Assembly (NCBI GenBank): GCA_902494295.1
Contig: CABUSL010000126.1
Coordinates: forward strand, 1 to 5,117
Origin: an uncultured Collinsella sp.
Lineage (GTDB): Bacteria > Actinomycetota > Coriobacteriia > Coriobacteriales > Coriobacteriaceae
Reading direction: 5' to 3'
Length of the DNA stretch: 5,117 nucleotides
Position 1 is the stretch's first letter; each line of letters starts with the position of its first letter. The notes under the pieces are model-generated. The model had not been told where the DNA came from and made no database searches. It was given only the letters and a program-made list of their open reading frames with translations. Both the position numbers and the translations under genes were made by a program. Of the stretch, positions 1 through 5,117 are shown one piece after another.

Positions 1-187
1 CGAGCAGATGAGACAGTGGCTCGCCGGTCACGGCGGCAATGAGCTTCATCATGTCGATGCCCGGTGTGACTTCGCCGCGTTCCCAACGGCTGACGGCTTG
101 GCGTGTGACGAAGAGTTTGGCGGCGAGCTGCTCTTGGGTAAGGTGATGGGCGCGACGGATGGCAATGAGCTTTTCTGCAAAGGCCAT
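1..187 (-). CDS. XRE-family helix-turn-helix transcriptional regulator, N-terminal part (gene runs off the left edge)
   Basis: The minus strand reads from an ATG at 187-185 to the window edge without a stop and gives 62 residues. It begins MAFAEKLIAIRRAHHLTQEQ and continues through LAAKLFVTRQAVSRWERGE. This is a canonical HTH_3 (Cro/C1-type) DNA-binding domain: TQEQLA starts helix 2, VTRQAVSRWE is the recognition helix and RGEVTP follows. The start is supported by AAAGGAG, placed 5-6 nt before the ATG on the minus strand. Regulators of this type in Gram-positive and actinobacterial genomes often carry a C-terminal sensing or membrane domain, but that part lies outside the window, so the ligand and regulon are unknown. 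The gene is divergent from trmO. A promoter and a palindrome lie upstream of it, consistent with autoregulation (inference). The family call is secure; the specific function is not. Confidence 0.9.
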   Translation of the reverse strand, partial: MAFAEKLIAIRRAHHLTQEQLAAKLFVTRQAVSRWERGEVTPGIDMMKLIAAVTGEPLSHLL

Positions 188-217
188 AGCGGCTCCTTTC
201 TGCTGGTTGATGGCTTA

Positions 218-246
218 AGCATACGCGGCGGCAGGCGCCCTTCCAA
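218..246 (-). promoter_or_regulatory. Probable sigma-70-type promoter of the XRE regulator
   Basis: Read on the minus strand, TTGGAA (246-241) is followed after exactly 17 bp by TATGCT (223-218). Each hexamer matches the -35 or -10 consensus at 4 of 6 positions. Transcription would start near 211, giving a leader of about 25 nt that contains the AAAGGAG ribosome-binding site. The assignment rests on motif match and position only. Confidence 0.55.
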
Positions 247-261
247 GCAACCGTTGGTTGC
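247..261. promoter_or_regulatory. 15-bp perfect palindrome, candidate operator
   Basis: The sequence is GCAACC-GTT-GGTTGC: two perfect 6-bp arms around a 3-bp centre. It abuts the proposed -35 hexamer of the regulator promoter and lies between the divergent regulator and trmO. The size and symmetry suit a dimeric XRE repressor, so it could be the binding site for autoregulation. No second copy was noticed elsewhere in the window. It could be chance; binding by the adjacent regulator is inference. Confidence 0.4.
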
Positions 262-315
262 ACGACAGGAGTCCGCGGCGAAGAATTGCGCGCAACGCCC
301 CACGCCTCCATGCCG

Positions 316-321
316 TACAAT
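316..321 (+). promoter_or_regulatory. -10 element TACAAT placed for leaderless transcription of trmO
   Basis: TACAAT matches the actinobacterial TANNNT -10 pattern and ends 7 nt before the ATG at 329, so transcription would begin at or next to that A. No purine-rich Shine-Dalgarno sequence precedes the ATG, and I see no good -35 hexamer at 16-18 bp (TTGCGC at 287-292 is 23 bp away). This combination is typical of leaderless genes in Actinobacteria. It also favours the start at 329 over the in-frame ATG at 320, which overlaps the hexamer. Confidence 0.5.
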
Positions 322-328
322 GACCGGC

Positions 329-1066
329 ATGGAACCTATTGCACACATACATACCGACCTGCCGCAGAAGTTCGGCATTCCGCGCAACAGCTTTTTGGCG
401 CCTCATCTGCAGGGACGCATCGTTTTTGAGCCGGAATTTGCCTCCAATGCAGCGGTTGAGGGTCTGGACTCCTTCTCTCACCTGTGGCTGCTGTGGCGCT
501 TCGAAAACGGAACGCCCGGCGGCACGGCTAAGGACATAGTTGCCGATGCCAAGTCGCAGGACAGGTCCGGCACCAACGCAAAATGGTCGAAAACTGTGCG
601 TCCGCCGCGCCTGGGCGGAGCCGAGCGCGTGGGCGTCTTTGCCACGCGCAGCCCGTTTCGCCCTAATCCCATCGGTCTCACCTGCGTTAAGCTCGACCGC
701 GTGGAGCTTAACGACGACGGCCCCATCATCCATGTGCTGGGAGCAGATCTGCGCGACGGCACGCCCATCTACGATATTAAGCCCTACATTCCGTTTGCGG
801 ACTGTCACCCGGATGCGACCGGCGGCTGGATTGAGGATGCTCCGTGGCAAGAGCTCGATGTTGAGTTTCCGCAAGCGCTACAGGATATGGTCCCGCCCGC
901 AAAGCTCCCCGGCTTGGTCGAAGTCCTTCGCCAAGACCCACGCCGCGCAGGCAGCAAGCACGAGCCAAACCGCATTTACCACTTGGCTTACGCCGGGCTC
1001 GACATATCGTTTACGGTCGATGAAACCCAGCTAACCGTAGTCGCCGTCAACGACGCGCGAGACTAA
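329..1066 (+). CDS. trmO: tRNA (N6-threonylcarbamoyladenosine(37)-N6)-methyltransferase TrmO
   Basis: The 245-residue protein belongs to the TsaA/YaeB/TrmO family; the E. coli protein is about 235 residues. In E. coli TrmO uses S-adenosylmethionine to methylate the t6A base at position 37 of certain tRNAs, giving m6t6A, which tunes decoding; it is cytosolic. The family signatures are all visible. The N-terminus has KFGIPRNS, then SHLWLLWRF, RPPRLGG (residues 91-97), FATRSPFRPNPIG (104-116) and DGTPIYDIKPYIPFA (from 143). RQDPRR lies near the C-terminus, followed by the small C-terminal domain. The frame is open upstream to position 8, but that stretch lies antisense to the HTH gene and through its promoter, so a start there is not credible. 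ATG 329 begins MEPIAHI as in relatives; ATG 320 would add only three residues. The gene stands alone, divergent from the regulator and 112 bp before the C-S lyase gene. It is complete and intact. Confidence 0.93.
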   Translation: MEPIAHIHTDLPQKFGIPRNSFLAPHLQGRIVFEPEFASNAAVEGLDSFSHLWLLWRFENGTPGGTAKDIVADAKSQDRSGTNAKWSKTVRPPRLGGAERVGVFATRSPFRPNPIGLTCVKLDRVELNDDGPIIHVLGADLRDGTPIYDIKPYIPFADCHPDATGGWIEDAPWQELDVEFPQALQDMVPPAKLPGLVEVLRQDPRRAGSKHEPNRIYHLAYAGLDISFTVDETQLTVVAVNDARD

Positions 1067-1178
1067 CCAGCCATTCGCCCGCACCCGTCAAATTAAGCGC
1101 CAAACCCCGCGCCAAAACCGCCCGTGCTGGTGGACAATAGCGCCTATCGAAACAGTCTACTTTGCACGGGGGTCCAGC

Positions 1179-2393
1179 ATGAAATACGACTTTAGCTCGC
1201 TAATCGATCGCCACGGCATGGACTCCATCGCCGTTGACTCCTGGGGCGAGATCCCCGGTATGGCTCCGAACGCACCCGACGAGGGCTTCGACCGCATTCC
1301 CATGTGGGTGGCCGACATGAATTTTGCCACGGTGCCCACGGTCCAGGAGCACATCATTCAGCGCGCTCAGCATCCCATGTTTGGCTACTTTAACCCGCGC
1401 TCCGAGTATTTCGACCGCATCATCGAATGGCAGAGCCGCCGCAATGGCGTCGAGGGTCTGCGCCCTGAACATATCGGCTACGAAAACGGCGTGCTGGGCG
1501 GTGTCGTGTCGACGCTGCGTGCGTATGTTCAGCCAGGCGATGCTGTGCTGGTCCACAGCCCTACCTACATCGGCTTTACCAAGTCCATTGAGGCTGCGGG
1601 CTATCGTATTGTCCACAGCCCGCTTAAGCTCGACGACCAGGGCGTGTGGCGTATGGACTTTGAGGACATGGAGCACAAGCTCGCCCAAAACCACATCCAT
1701 GCCGCGGTGTTCTGCTCGCCGCACAATCCCTGCGGCCGCGTATGGGAGCGCGACGAGATTGAGCGCGCCATGGACATCTATTGCCAGCACGATTGCGTGG
1801 TGATCTCGGACGAGATTTGGTCCGATATCATTCTGCCGGGTCACAAGCATATTCCGACGCAGTCGGTGAGCGAGGATGCCCGCATGCGCACGGTTGCCCT
1901 CTACGCGCCCAGCAAGACGTTCAACCTGGCGGGCCTGGTCGGCAGCTACCACATCATCTATAACGAGACGCTGCGCGACCGCGTGTGCGCCGTGTCCAAC
2001 AAGACCCACTACAACGAGATGAATGTCCTCTCCATGCATGCGCTTATCGGTGCCTACCAGCCGCAGGGCTATGAGTGGGTGGACGAGCTCAATCAGGTGC
2101 TTGCCGGCAATATCGAGTACTTCTGCAATTACGTGGACGAGCATTTTGAGGGCGTGTCCTATTCGCGTCCGCAGGGCACGTACATGGTGTTTCTGGACTG
2201 CACCGAGTGGTGCCGCGAGCATGGCCGCGATATTCAGTGGTTGCTCGACGAGGGGGCGCGCGTGGGCGTTGGCTACCAGGATGGCCGTCCGTTCCACGGG
2301 CCCTGCCACATTCGCGTGAATCTGGCGCTGCCGCTTTCGCGCGTGAGGGAAGCGTGCGACCGCCTGGACCGCTACGTTTTTAATGCACGGTAG
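1179..2393 (+). CDS. malY: MalY/PatB-family PLP-dependent cystathionine beta-lyase (C-S lyase)
   Basis: The protein has 404 residues, close to E. coli MalY (about 390), and belongs to the fold-type I aminotransferase family. The start MKYDFSSLIDRHGMDS aligns with the MFDFSKVVDRHGT start of MalY. The PLP site is complete: N183 in SPHNPCGR, D211 in ISDEIWSD (pairs with the pyridine nitrogen), K246 in APSKTFNLAG (the Schiff-base lysine) and R379 in HIRVNLALP (substrate carboxylate). MWVADMNFAT near the N-terminus is also typical. The family cleaves cystathionine, cysteine and other S-conjugates to a thiol or sulfide, pyruvate and ammonia, so it links to methionine and cysteine metabolism and may release H2S. 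E. coli MalY also restrains MalT; nothing here suggests that. The ribosome site is weak: GGGGG at 1168-1172, 6 nt before the ATG. TGGACA (1131-1136) and TACTTT (1158-1163) are promoter-like but badly spaced. A hairpin follows the stop, so it looks monocistronic. Exact substrate is not determinable. Confidence 0.9.
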   Translation: MKYDFSSLIDRHGMDSIAVDSWGEIPGMAPNAPDEGFDRIPMWVADMNFATVPTVQEHIIQRAQHPMFGYFNPRSEYFDRIIEWQSRRNGVEGLRPEHIGYENGVLGGVVSTLRAYVQPGDAVLVHSPTYIGFTKSIEAAGYRIVHSPLKLDDQGVWRMDFEDMEHKLAQNHIHAAVFCSPHNPCGRVWERDEIERAMDIYCQHDCVVISDEIWSDIILPGHKHIPTQSVSEDARMRTVALYAPSKTFNLAGLVGSYHIIYNETLRDRVCAVSNKTHYNEMNVLSMHALIGAYQPQGYEWVDELNQVLAGNIEYFCNYVDEHFEGVSYSRPQGTYMVFLDCTEWCREHGRDIQWLLDEGARVGVGYQDGRPFHGPCHIRVNLALPLSRVREACDRLDRYVFNAR

Positions 2394-2403
2394 GCGTGCG
2401 CTG

Positions 2404-2445
2404 CATGCGGGACCTTCTGCCAAGTCGGCTGGAAGGCCCCGCATG
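2404..2445 (+). terminator. Strong hairpin after the C-S lyase gene, probable terminator without a clear U-tract
   Basis: Starting 10 nt after the TAG stop, CATGCGGG (2404-2411) pairs with CCCGCATG (2438-2445). After one A/C mismatch, CCTTC pairs with GAAGG. The top can close with GCC/GGC around the loop AAGTC. The stem is long and GC-rich and lies between a finished gene and the next promoter, which suits a terminator. It is followed by GTAGAACGTC rather than a run of T, so intrinsic termination may be weak or need a factor. Confidence 0.5.
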
Positions 2446-2452
2446 GTAGAAC

Positions 2453-2517
2453 GTCTGTAACCATTGGGCACTCGCGTGGTTTCGTTTGCTATTATCTTTA
2501 ACCATTTCAGTCTGTAA
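2453..2517. repeat. Two pairs of 8-bp direct repeats flanking the lipoprotein-kinase promoter
   Basis: GTCTGTAA occurs at 2453-2460 and 2510-2517, and TAACCATT at 2458-2465 and 2499-2506. On the left the two overlap as a 13-bp block. On the right they occur in swapped order, three bases apart. The copies bracket the extended -10 element: one set lies upstream of it and the other covers the expected start site and leader. They could be binding sites for a regulator of the operon, but no known motif is recognised and chance is not excluded. Confidence 0.3.
2487..2495 (+). promoter_or_regulatory. Extended -10 promoter of the lipoprotein-kinase operon
   Basis: TG-C-TATTAT is an extended -10 element with 5 of 6 matches in the hexamer. 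No well-spaced -35 is seen (TTGGGC at 2464-2469 is 20 bp away), which extended -10 promoters can tolerate. The predicted start near 2502 leaves a leader of about 36 nt before the ATG at 2538. It is the only good promoter I see upstream of the operon. Confidence 0.55.
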
Positions 2518-2537
2518 ACAGGATCGTCTGGAGCTCG

Positions 2538-3407
2538 ATGAAAAGACCCCGTCGCTCGGTTGCCATATCGTTGTTTGTTGCGCTTGCGGGAGCGTGTGCC
2601 TTTGTCGTAGCGATAGCCGGCTGTTCCGGGTCGAATGGCAGGGTCTCGACGTTTGCATTAGAAGGCCTGGACGCCTCGCAGGCCAAAGACGACAACCTTA
2701 AGACGCTCAACGTCGGCAGCGACCTCTATCCACCGTTTGTGTATACCGACGAGTACGGCGATATCGTTGGCCTGGATGTCGAGATATTGACCGAGGCTTT
2801 GGCCCGCATTGGTTACAAGCCAAAGTACCAGCTGATCGATTGGGAAAAGAAGAACGAGCTACTGGCGAGCGGCGAGCTCGATTGCGTCATGGGCAGCTTT
2901 AGCATGACGGGTCGCGAAAACGAGTATCGTTGGGCCGGCCCGTACCTTGCGAGCCGCCAGGTGGTCGCGGTCGATCCCCAGAGCGATATCTACACGCTTG
3001 CCGATCTTGAGGATAAGGTCGTGGCGGTCCAGTCCACCACCAAGCCCGAGGACATTTTGCTCAATCATACAAATGAAAACGTTCCGCAGATCAAAGAGCT
3101 CTACTGCTTTTCGGACCGTTCGTATCTGAACCCGGCGCTCGTCGAGGGTCTGGTCGACGCCATCGCCGCGCATGAGTCCTCGCTGCTCACCTACGAAAAA
3201 GACTATGGCGTAACGTATCGCATTTTGGATGAGCCGCTGCTAGAGGTTGGTTTGGGCACCGCTTTCGATATCAACGATACGCGTGGCATCGACGTTAAGC
3301 TCACTCATGCCTACCAAGAAATGCTTGTCGATGGCACCATGGAACGTCTGGTGTCAAAGTACTTTGATGACCCTTCGCCATTTTTGAATATGGAGGGCCT
3401 GTCATGA
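2538..3407 (+). CDS. Extracellular solute-binding lipoprotein, family 3 (amino-acid-binding fold)
   Basis: The protein has 289 residues. MKRPRRS is followed by a hydrophobic stretch and the lipobox IAGC (26-29), so it should be cleaved and lipid-anchored through C29 on the outer face of the membrane. After a short tether, residues ~54-278 form an SBP_bac_3 two-lobed domain. It opens with LNVGSDLYPPFVY and continues with GDIVGLDVEILTEAL, LLASGELDCVMGSFSMTGRE and the second-lobe hinge around VVAVQSTT. R126 in SMTGRE matches the arginine that holds the ligand's alpha-carboxylate in GlnH/HisJ. The aspartate that usually binds the alpha-amino group appears replaced by H212, so a classical amino acid ligand is not assured. 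GGAG at 2530-2533 sets the start, 4 nt before the ATG. The gene overlaps the kinase gene by ATGA, and no ABC permease or ATPase is adjacent. That points to a role as a sensory co-receptor rather than transport (inference). Confidence 0.88.
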   Translation: MKRPRRSVAISLFVALAGACAFVVAIAGCSGSNGRVSTFALEGLDASQAKDDNLKTLNVGSDLYPPFVYTDEYGDIVGLDVEILTEALARIGYKPKYQLIDWEKKNELLASGELDCVMGSFSMTGRENEYRWAGPYLASRQVVAVDPQSDIYTLADLEDKVVAVQSTTKPEDILLNHTNENVPQIKELYCFSDRSYLNPALVEGLVDAIAAHESSLLTYEKDYGVTYRILDEPLLEVGLGTAFDINDTRGIDVKLTHAYQEMLVDGTMERLVSKYFDDPSPFLNMEGLS

Positions 3408-5117
3408 TCGATGCGCCCGACCACGCCGCTCAGGGGCGGGGCAATCGTTCGACAGGGGTATGGCTCCTTGTCGCCCTGCTGGGGATAGCGCTCTCGGTTG
3501 TTGCCGGCATGATGAGCTACGGCTACACGACGGCCCAAGCCGAGCAGCGCTTTGCCGACGTTGTCGATTACGTGGCGACGCAGAGCCTTTCCTACGATGC
3601 ATTCAATAGCGCCTATACGACCAAAAACCTGATTCGCGTTATGGAGATCGCCGGAGAGACAGCGCGCGATATTGAGCGCGACGGTTCGGTGGATAACGCC
3701 ATGCTGGAGCAATATGCCGACCAGTTCAACGTGAGCGCACTGATCGTGACGGACGCATCGGGCAATTTGGTGTCCGAATCCTCGACGGATGGCGTGGGCT
3801 ACGAGTCGCTCGCTACGTATCTCAAGGAAGCACCCGTGCTGGAGGTGGCAGCCCATCCGCTTAAGTCCTATACCGCCCGCATTACGCTTTCGGATGATTC
3901 GGTTGCAGACATTGGTTGCGTGACCCGGCAAGATGGCGAGGGCATCGTTATCGCGGTCAGGCATCAGAGCGCGAAGGCAGTTGCAAGCAATACGCTCAAA
4001 CTGCAGAGCCTGCTCGGTGGTTATGAGACCATCGACAGTGGCAATATCGTGATCGAAAGCGATGGCAAAGTCGTTGCGACCAATGCCGTTGAACCCACCA
4101 TATTGGGCGTATTCAATCTGCCTGCAACGGATGTCTTTATTGTCGACGGTATTAAGGATCGATGCCTGCCCGGCAAAGTCCGACTGGTCAACGCCAGCGG
4201 CGAGTGGTATTTGGGCACATTTGGAAAAGCGCGCGGGTTCTACGTGTACACCTATGCCTCGGCGCGGCGCTACTTTGAGGTCGTCGCGGCTGTTGCTGCC
4301 GGCGTGCTGGTGCTCTACAGCGGTGTTATAGCCGTTGTTGTGATGGTGCGTCGCCGCGCTGATCGTCGACGTTTGACGGACTTGCTGCAGCAGGAGCGCG
4401 ACTATGGCGACAAGCTGGCAAAGGCAGCGCGTGAGGCCTCGTCTGCCAACTCGGCAAAGACGGAGTTTTTGCGTCGCATGAGCCACGATTTGCGCACGCC
4501 CATCAACGGCATTCGCGGTATGGTTGAGGTCGGCGATGCCAATGCGGACGATCTTCAAAAGCAGACCGAGTGCCGCTCAAAGATCTGGACGGCATCGGGA
4601 CTGCTGCTCGACCTTGCCAACGAGGCCCTGGATATGAGTCGCCTGGAGAGCGGGCAGGTCGATCTGGAGCTTGTTCCCACAAACTTGGTGACCCTCAACC
4701 ACGAGGTGCGCGATATTCTGGAGCGCCAGGCCGAGGAGCGTCTGGTGACAATTATCTGCGACCAGCAGACGCTTGATCATCCCTATGTGCGGGTGAGCGT
4801 GACGCACCTCAAGCGCTTGTTGCTCAATATTGCCGGCAATGCCGTCAAGTACAACCGCCAGGGCGGCTATGTTCGCCTGGTGTGCCGCGAGGTGGAGCCA
4901 GCGGATGGCGTCCCCGTCTATGAATACACGATCGCCGACAACGGTATTGGCATGAGCGAGGAGTTCCAACAGCGCCTCTACGAGCAAAACGCGCAGGCCC
5001 TGGAACGCATCGCCGTCGCCCGCATCTACGCGAACTGCCTGAGGAATCTCGGAGCGGTCGCACTTCTCGAACGGCAGGGGGCGGCTATGTTCGCCTGGTG
5101 TGCCGCGAGGTGGAGCC
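3404..5117 (+). CDS. Membrane sensor histidine kinase, probably hybrid; 3' part rearranged and running off the right edge
   Basis: The frame is open for 571 codons from ATG 3404 to the edge. The start is set by GGAGG at 3392-3396 and by the ATGA overlap with the lipoprotein gene, a sign of translational coupling. Order of parts: a transmembrane helix (~18-38), an extracytoplasmic domain of about 250 residues of unrecognised, possibly Cache/PAS-like type (VSALIVTDASGNLVSE), a second helix (~293-315) and a charged helical linker. Next comes a HisKA dimerisation domain with the phosphoacceptor H361 in EFLRRMSHDLRTPINGI. The ATPase domain follows, with N-box residues N475 and N479 and the G1 box DNGIGM (512-517). 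After RLYE (ending at 4984) the expected PF-Q motif, G2 box and domain end are missing. The remaining ~44 residues are not kinase sequence but an inverted fragment plus a 39-bp repeat in the wrong frame. The intact gene probably continues into a receiver domain. As shown, the kinase could not bind ATP properly; an assembly chimera is likely. Confidence 0.85.
   Translation, partial: MIDAPDHAAQGRGNRSTGVWLLVALLGIALSVVAGMMSYGYTTAQAEQRFADVVDYVATQSLSYDAFNSAYTTKNLIRVMEIAGETARDIERDGSVDNAMLEQYADQFNVSALIVTDASGNLVSESSTDGVGYESLATYLKEAPVLEVAAHPLKSYTARITLSDDSVADIGCVTRQDGEGIVIAVRHQSAKAVASNTLKLQSLLGGYETIDSGNIVIESDGKVVATNAVEPTILGVFNLPATDVFIVDGIKDRCLPGKVRLVNASGEWYLGTFGKARGFYVYTYASARRYFEVVAAVAAGVLVLYSGVIAVVVMVRRRADRRRLTDLLQQERDYGDKLAKAAREASSANSAKTEFLRRMSHDLRTPINGIRGMVEVGDANADDLQKQTECRSKIWTASGLLLDLANEALDMSRLESGQVDLELVPTNLVTLNHEVRDILERQAEERLVTIICDQQTLDHPYVRVSVTHLKRLLLNIAGNAVKYNRQGGYVRLVCREVEPADGVPVYEYTIADNGIGMSEEFQQRLYEQNAQALERIAVARIYANCLRNLGAVALLERQGAAMFAWCAARWS
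4861..4899 (+). repeat. 39-bp direct repeat, copy 1 (native position inside the kinase ATPase domain)
   Basis: This copy encodes GGYVRLVCREVE directly after the N-box and is in the kinase frame, so it is the original. It is identical over 39 bases to 5079-5117, at an offset of 218 bp. The base before it differs from copy 2 (A at 4860, G at 5078). Confidence 0.95.
4985..5077 (-). pseudogene. Inverted fragment of a hybrid kinase: end of ATPase domain, linker and start of receiver domain
   Basis: On the plus strand this stretch continues the kinase frame but matches nothing expected there. On the minus strand, from 5077, it reads LPFEKCDRSEIPQ, a linker, then GLRVLLVE, the VE falling on the CTCGTAGAG at 4984-4976. 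LPFE is the usual end of a histidine kinase ATPase domain, and GLRVLLVE, normally followed by DN, is the usual first strand of a receiver domain in hybrid kinases. The fragment therefore probably comes from the 3' part of this same gene, or a close paralogue, placed backwards. It has no start and no intact domain, so it is not a functional gene here. The identification is motif-based and needs comparison with an intact homologue. Confidence 0.6.
5079..5117 (+). repeat. 39-bp direct repeat, copy 2 (at the window edge, out of frame)
   Basis: Identical to 4861-4899 up to the last base of the window, so the true repeat may be longer. Because the offset of 218 is not a multiple of three, the copy is read out of frame by the upstream kinase (AAMFAWCAARW instead of GGYVRLVCREVE). 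A duplicated end of this kind is common where a contig closes on itself in an assembly graph. Confidence 0.95.

Noticed and set aside
8..328. N-terminal extension of the TrmO frame back to position 8
   Set aside because: It is antisense to a clear HTH gene, crosses its promoter and palindrome, lacks family similarity and would make TrmO over 100 residues too long. ATG 329 fits the family start.
1097..1116. GCGCCAAA repeated twice with a 12-bp period after trmO
   Set aside because: Too short and low in complexity to distinguish from chance. It forms no hairpin and has no clear role in the 112-bp gap.
1131..1163. TGGACA and TACTTT as a promoter for the C-S lyase gene
   Set aside because: The 21-bp spacing is outside the normal range and neither hexamer is strong, so it is mentioned only in the gene entry.
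1200..2471. Long minus-strand open frame (423 codons) opposite the C-S lyase gene
   Set aside because: It mirrors a high-GC coding gene, its translation shows no recognisable domain, and the plus-strand frame has a full set of PLP-enzyme motifs.
3311..4558. Long minus-strand open frame (415 codons) opposite the kinase gene
   Set aside because: It is an antisense shadow of GC-rich codons. The plus strand carries transmembrane segments and the HisKA motif in one continuous frame.
4985..5117. Plus-strand translation of the last ~44 codons as a genuine novel kinase C-terminus
   Set aside because: It lacks the F and G2 motifs, the minus strand gives recognisable kinase and receiver sequence, and the last 39 bases copy an internal segment in the wrong frame.
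1..5117. CRISPR array, tRNA/rRNA gene, insertion sequence or riboswitch
   Set aside because: No spaced repeat array, tRNA-like fold, transposase frame or recognisable aptamer was seen. Intergenic gaps are 112-144 bp and hold only the sites listed.

Overview
The window looks like chromosomal DNA from a high-GC, host-associated actinobacterium. My best guess is a Coriobacteriia member such as Collinsella. This rests on the GC-rich third codon positions, the style of the XRE regulator and the pairing of a binding lipoprotein with a sensor kinase. No phylogenetic marker is present, so the assignment is inference.

Layout. (1) Positions 1-187, minus strand: the N-terminal part of an XRE-type DNA-binding regulator that runs off the left edge. 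Upstream of it are a recognisable promoter (218-246) and a perfect 15-bp palindrome (247-261). (2) Positions 329-1066, plus strand, divergent: TrmO/TsaA, the tRNA N6-threonylcarbamoyladenosine methyltransferase. A TACAAT hexamer sits 7 nt before its ATG and there is no Shine-Dalgarno sequence, so the mRNA may be leaderless. (3) Positions 1179-2393, plus: a MalY/PatB-family PLP-dependent C-S lyase, followed by a strong hairpin (2404-2445). (4) Positions 2538-3407, plus: a family-3 solute-binding lipoprotein. It has an extended -10 promoter flanked by two short direct repeats. (5) From 3404, plus: a membrane sensor histidine kinase that overlaps the lipoprotein gene by ATGA. The two are evidently translated together as a binding-protein/sensor-kinase pair with no transporter permease beside them.

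The most unusual part is the right end. Kinase homology stops at about 4984, just after the G1 box. Positions 4985-5077 make sense only on the minus strand, where they read as the end of a kinase ATPase domain, a linker and the first residues of a response-regulator receiver domain. From 5079 to the window end, 39 bases repeat 4861-4899 exactly, in direct orientation and a different reading frame. The simplest reading is that the intact gene encodes a hybrid kinase with a C-terminal receiver. Its 3' part is scrambled here by a two-step template switch with 9 bp of microhomology at the first junction. Because this lies at the window edge, an assembly or amplification chimera is more likely than real biology.

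Working together: the lipoprotein probably captures a small solute outside the membrane and passes the signal to the kinase. TrmO and the C-S lyase are separate transcription units with housekeeping or metabolic roles. I found no mobile element, CRISPR array, tRNA or rRNA.
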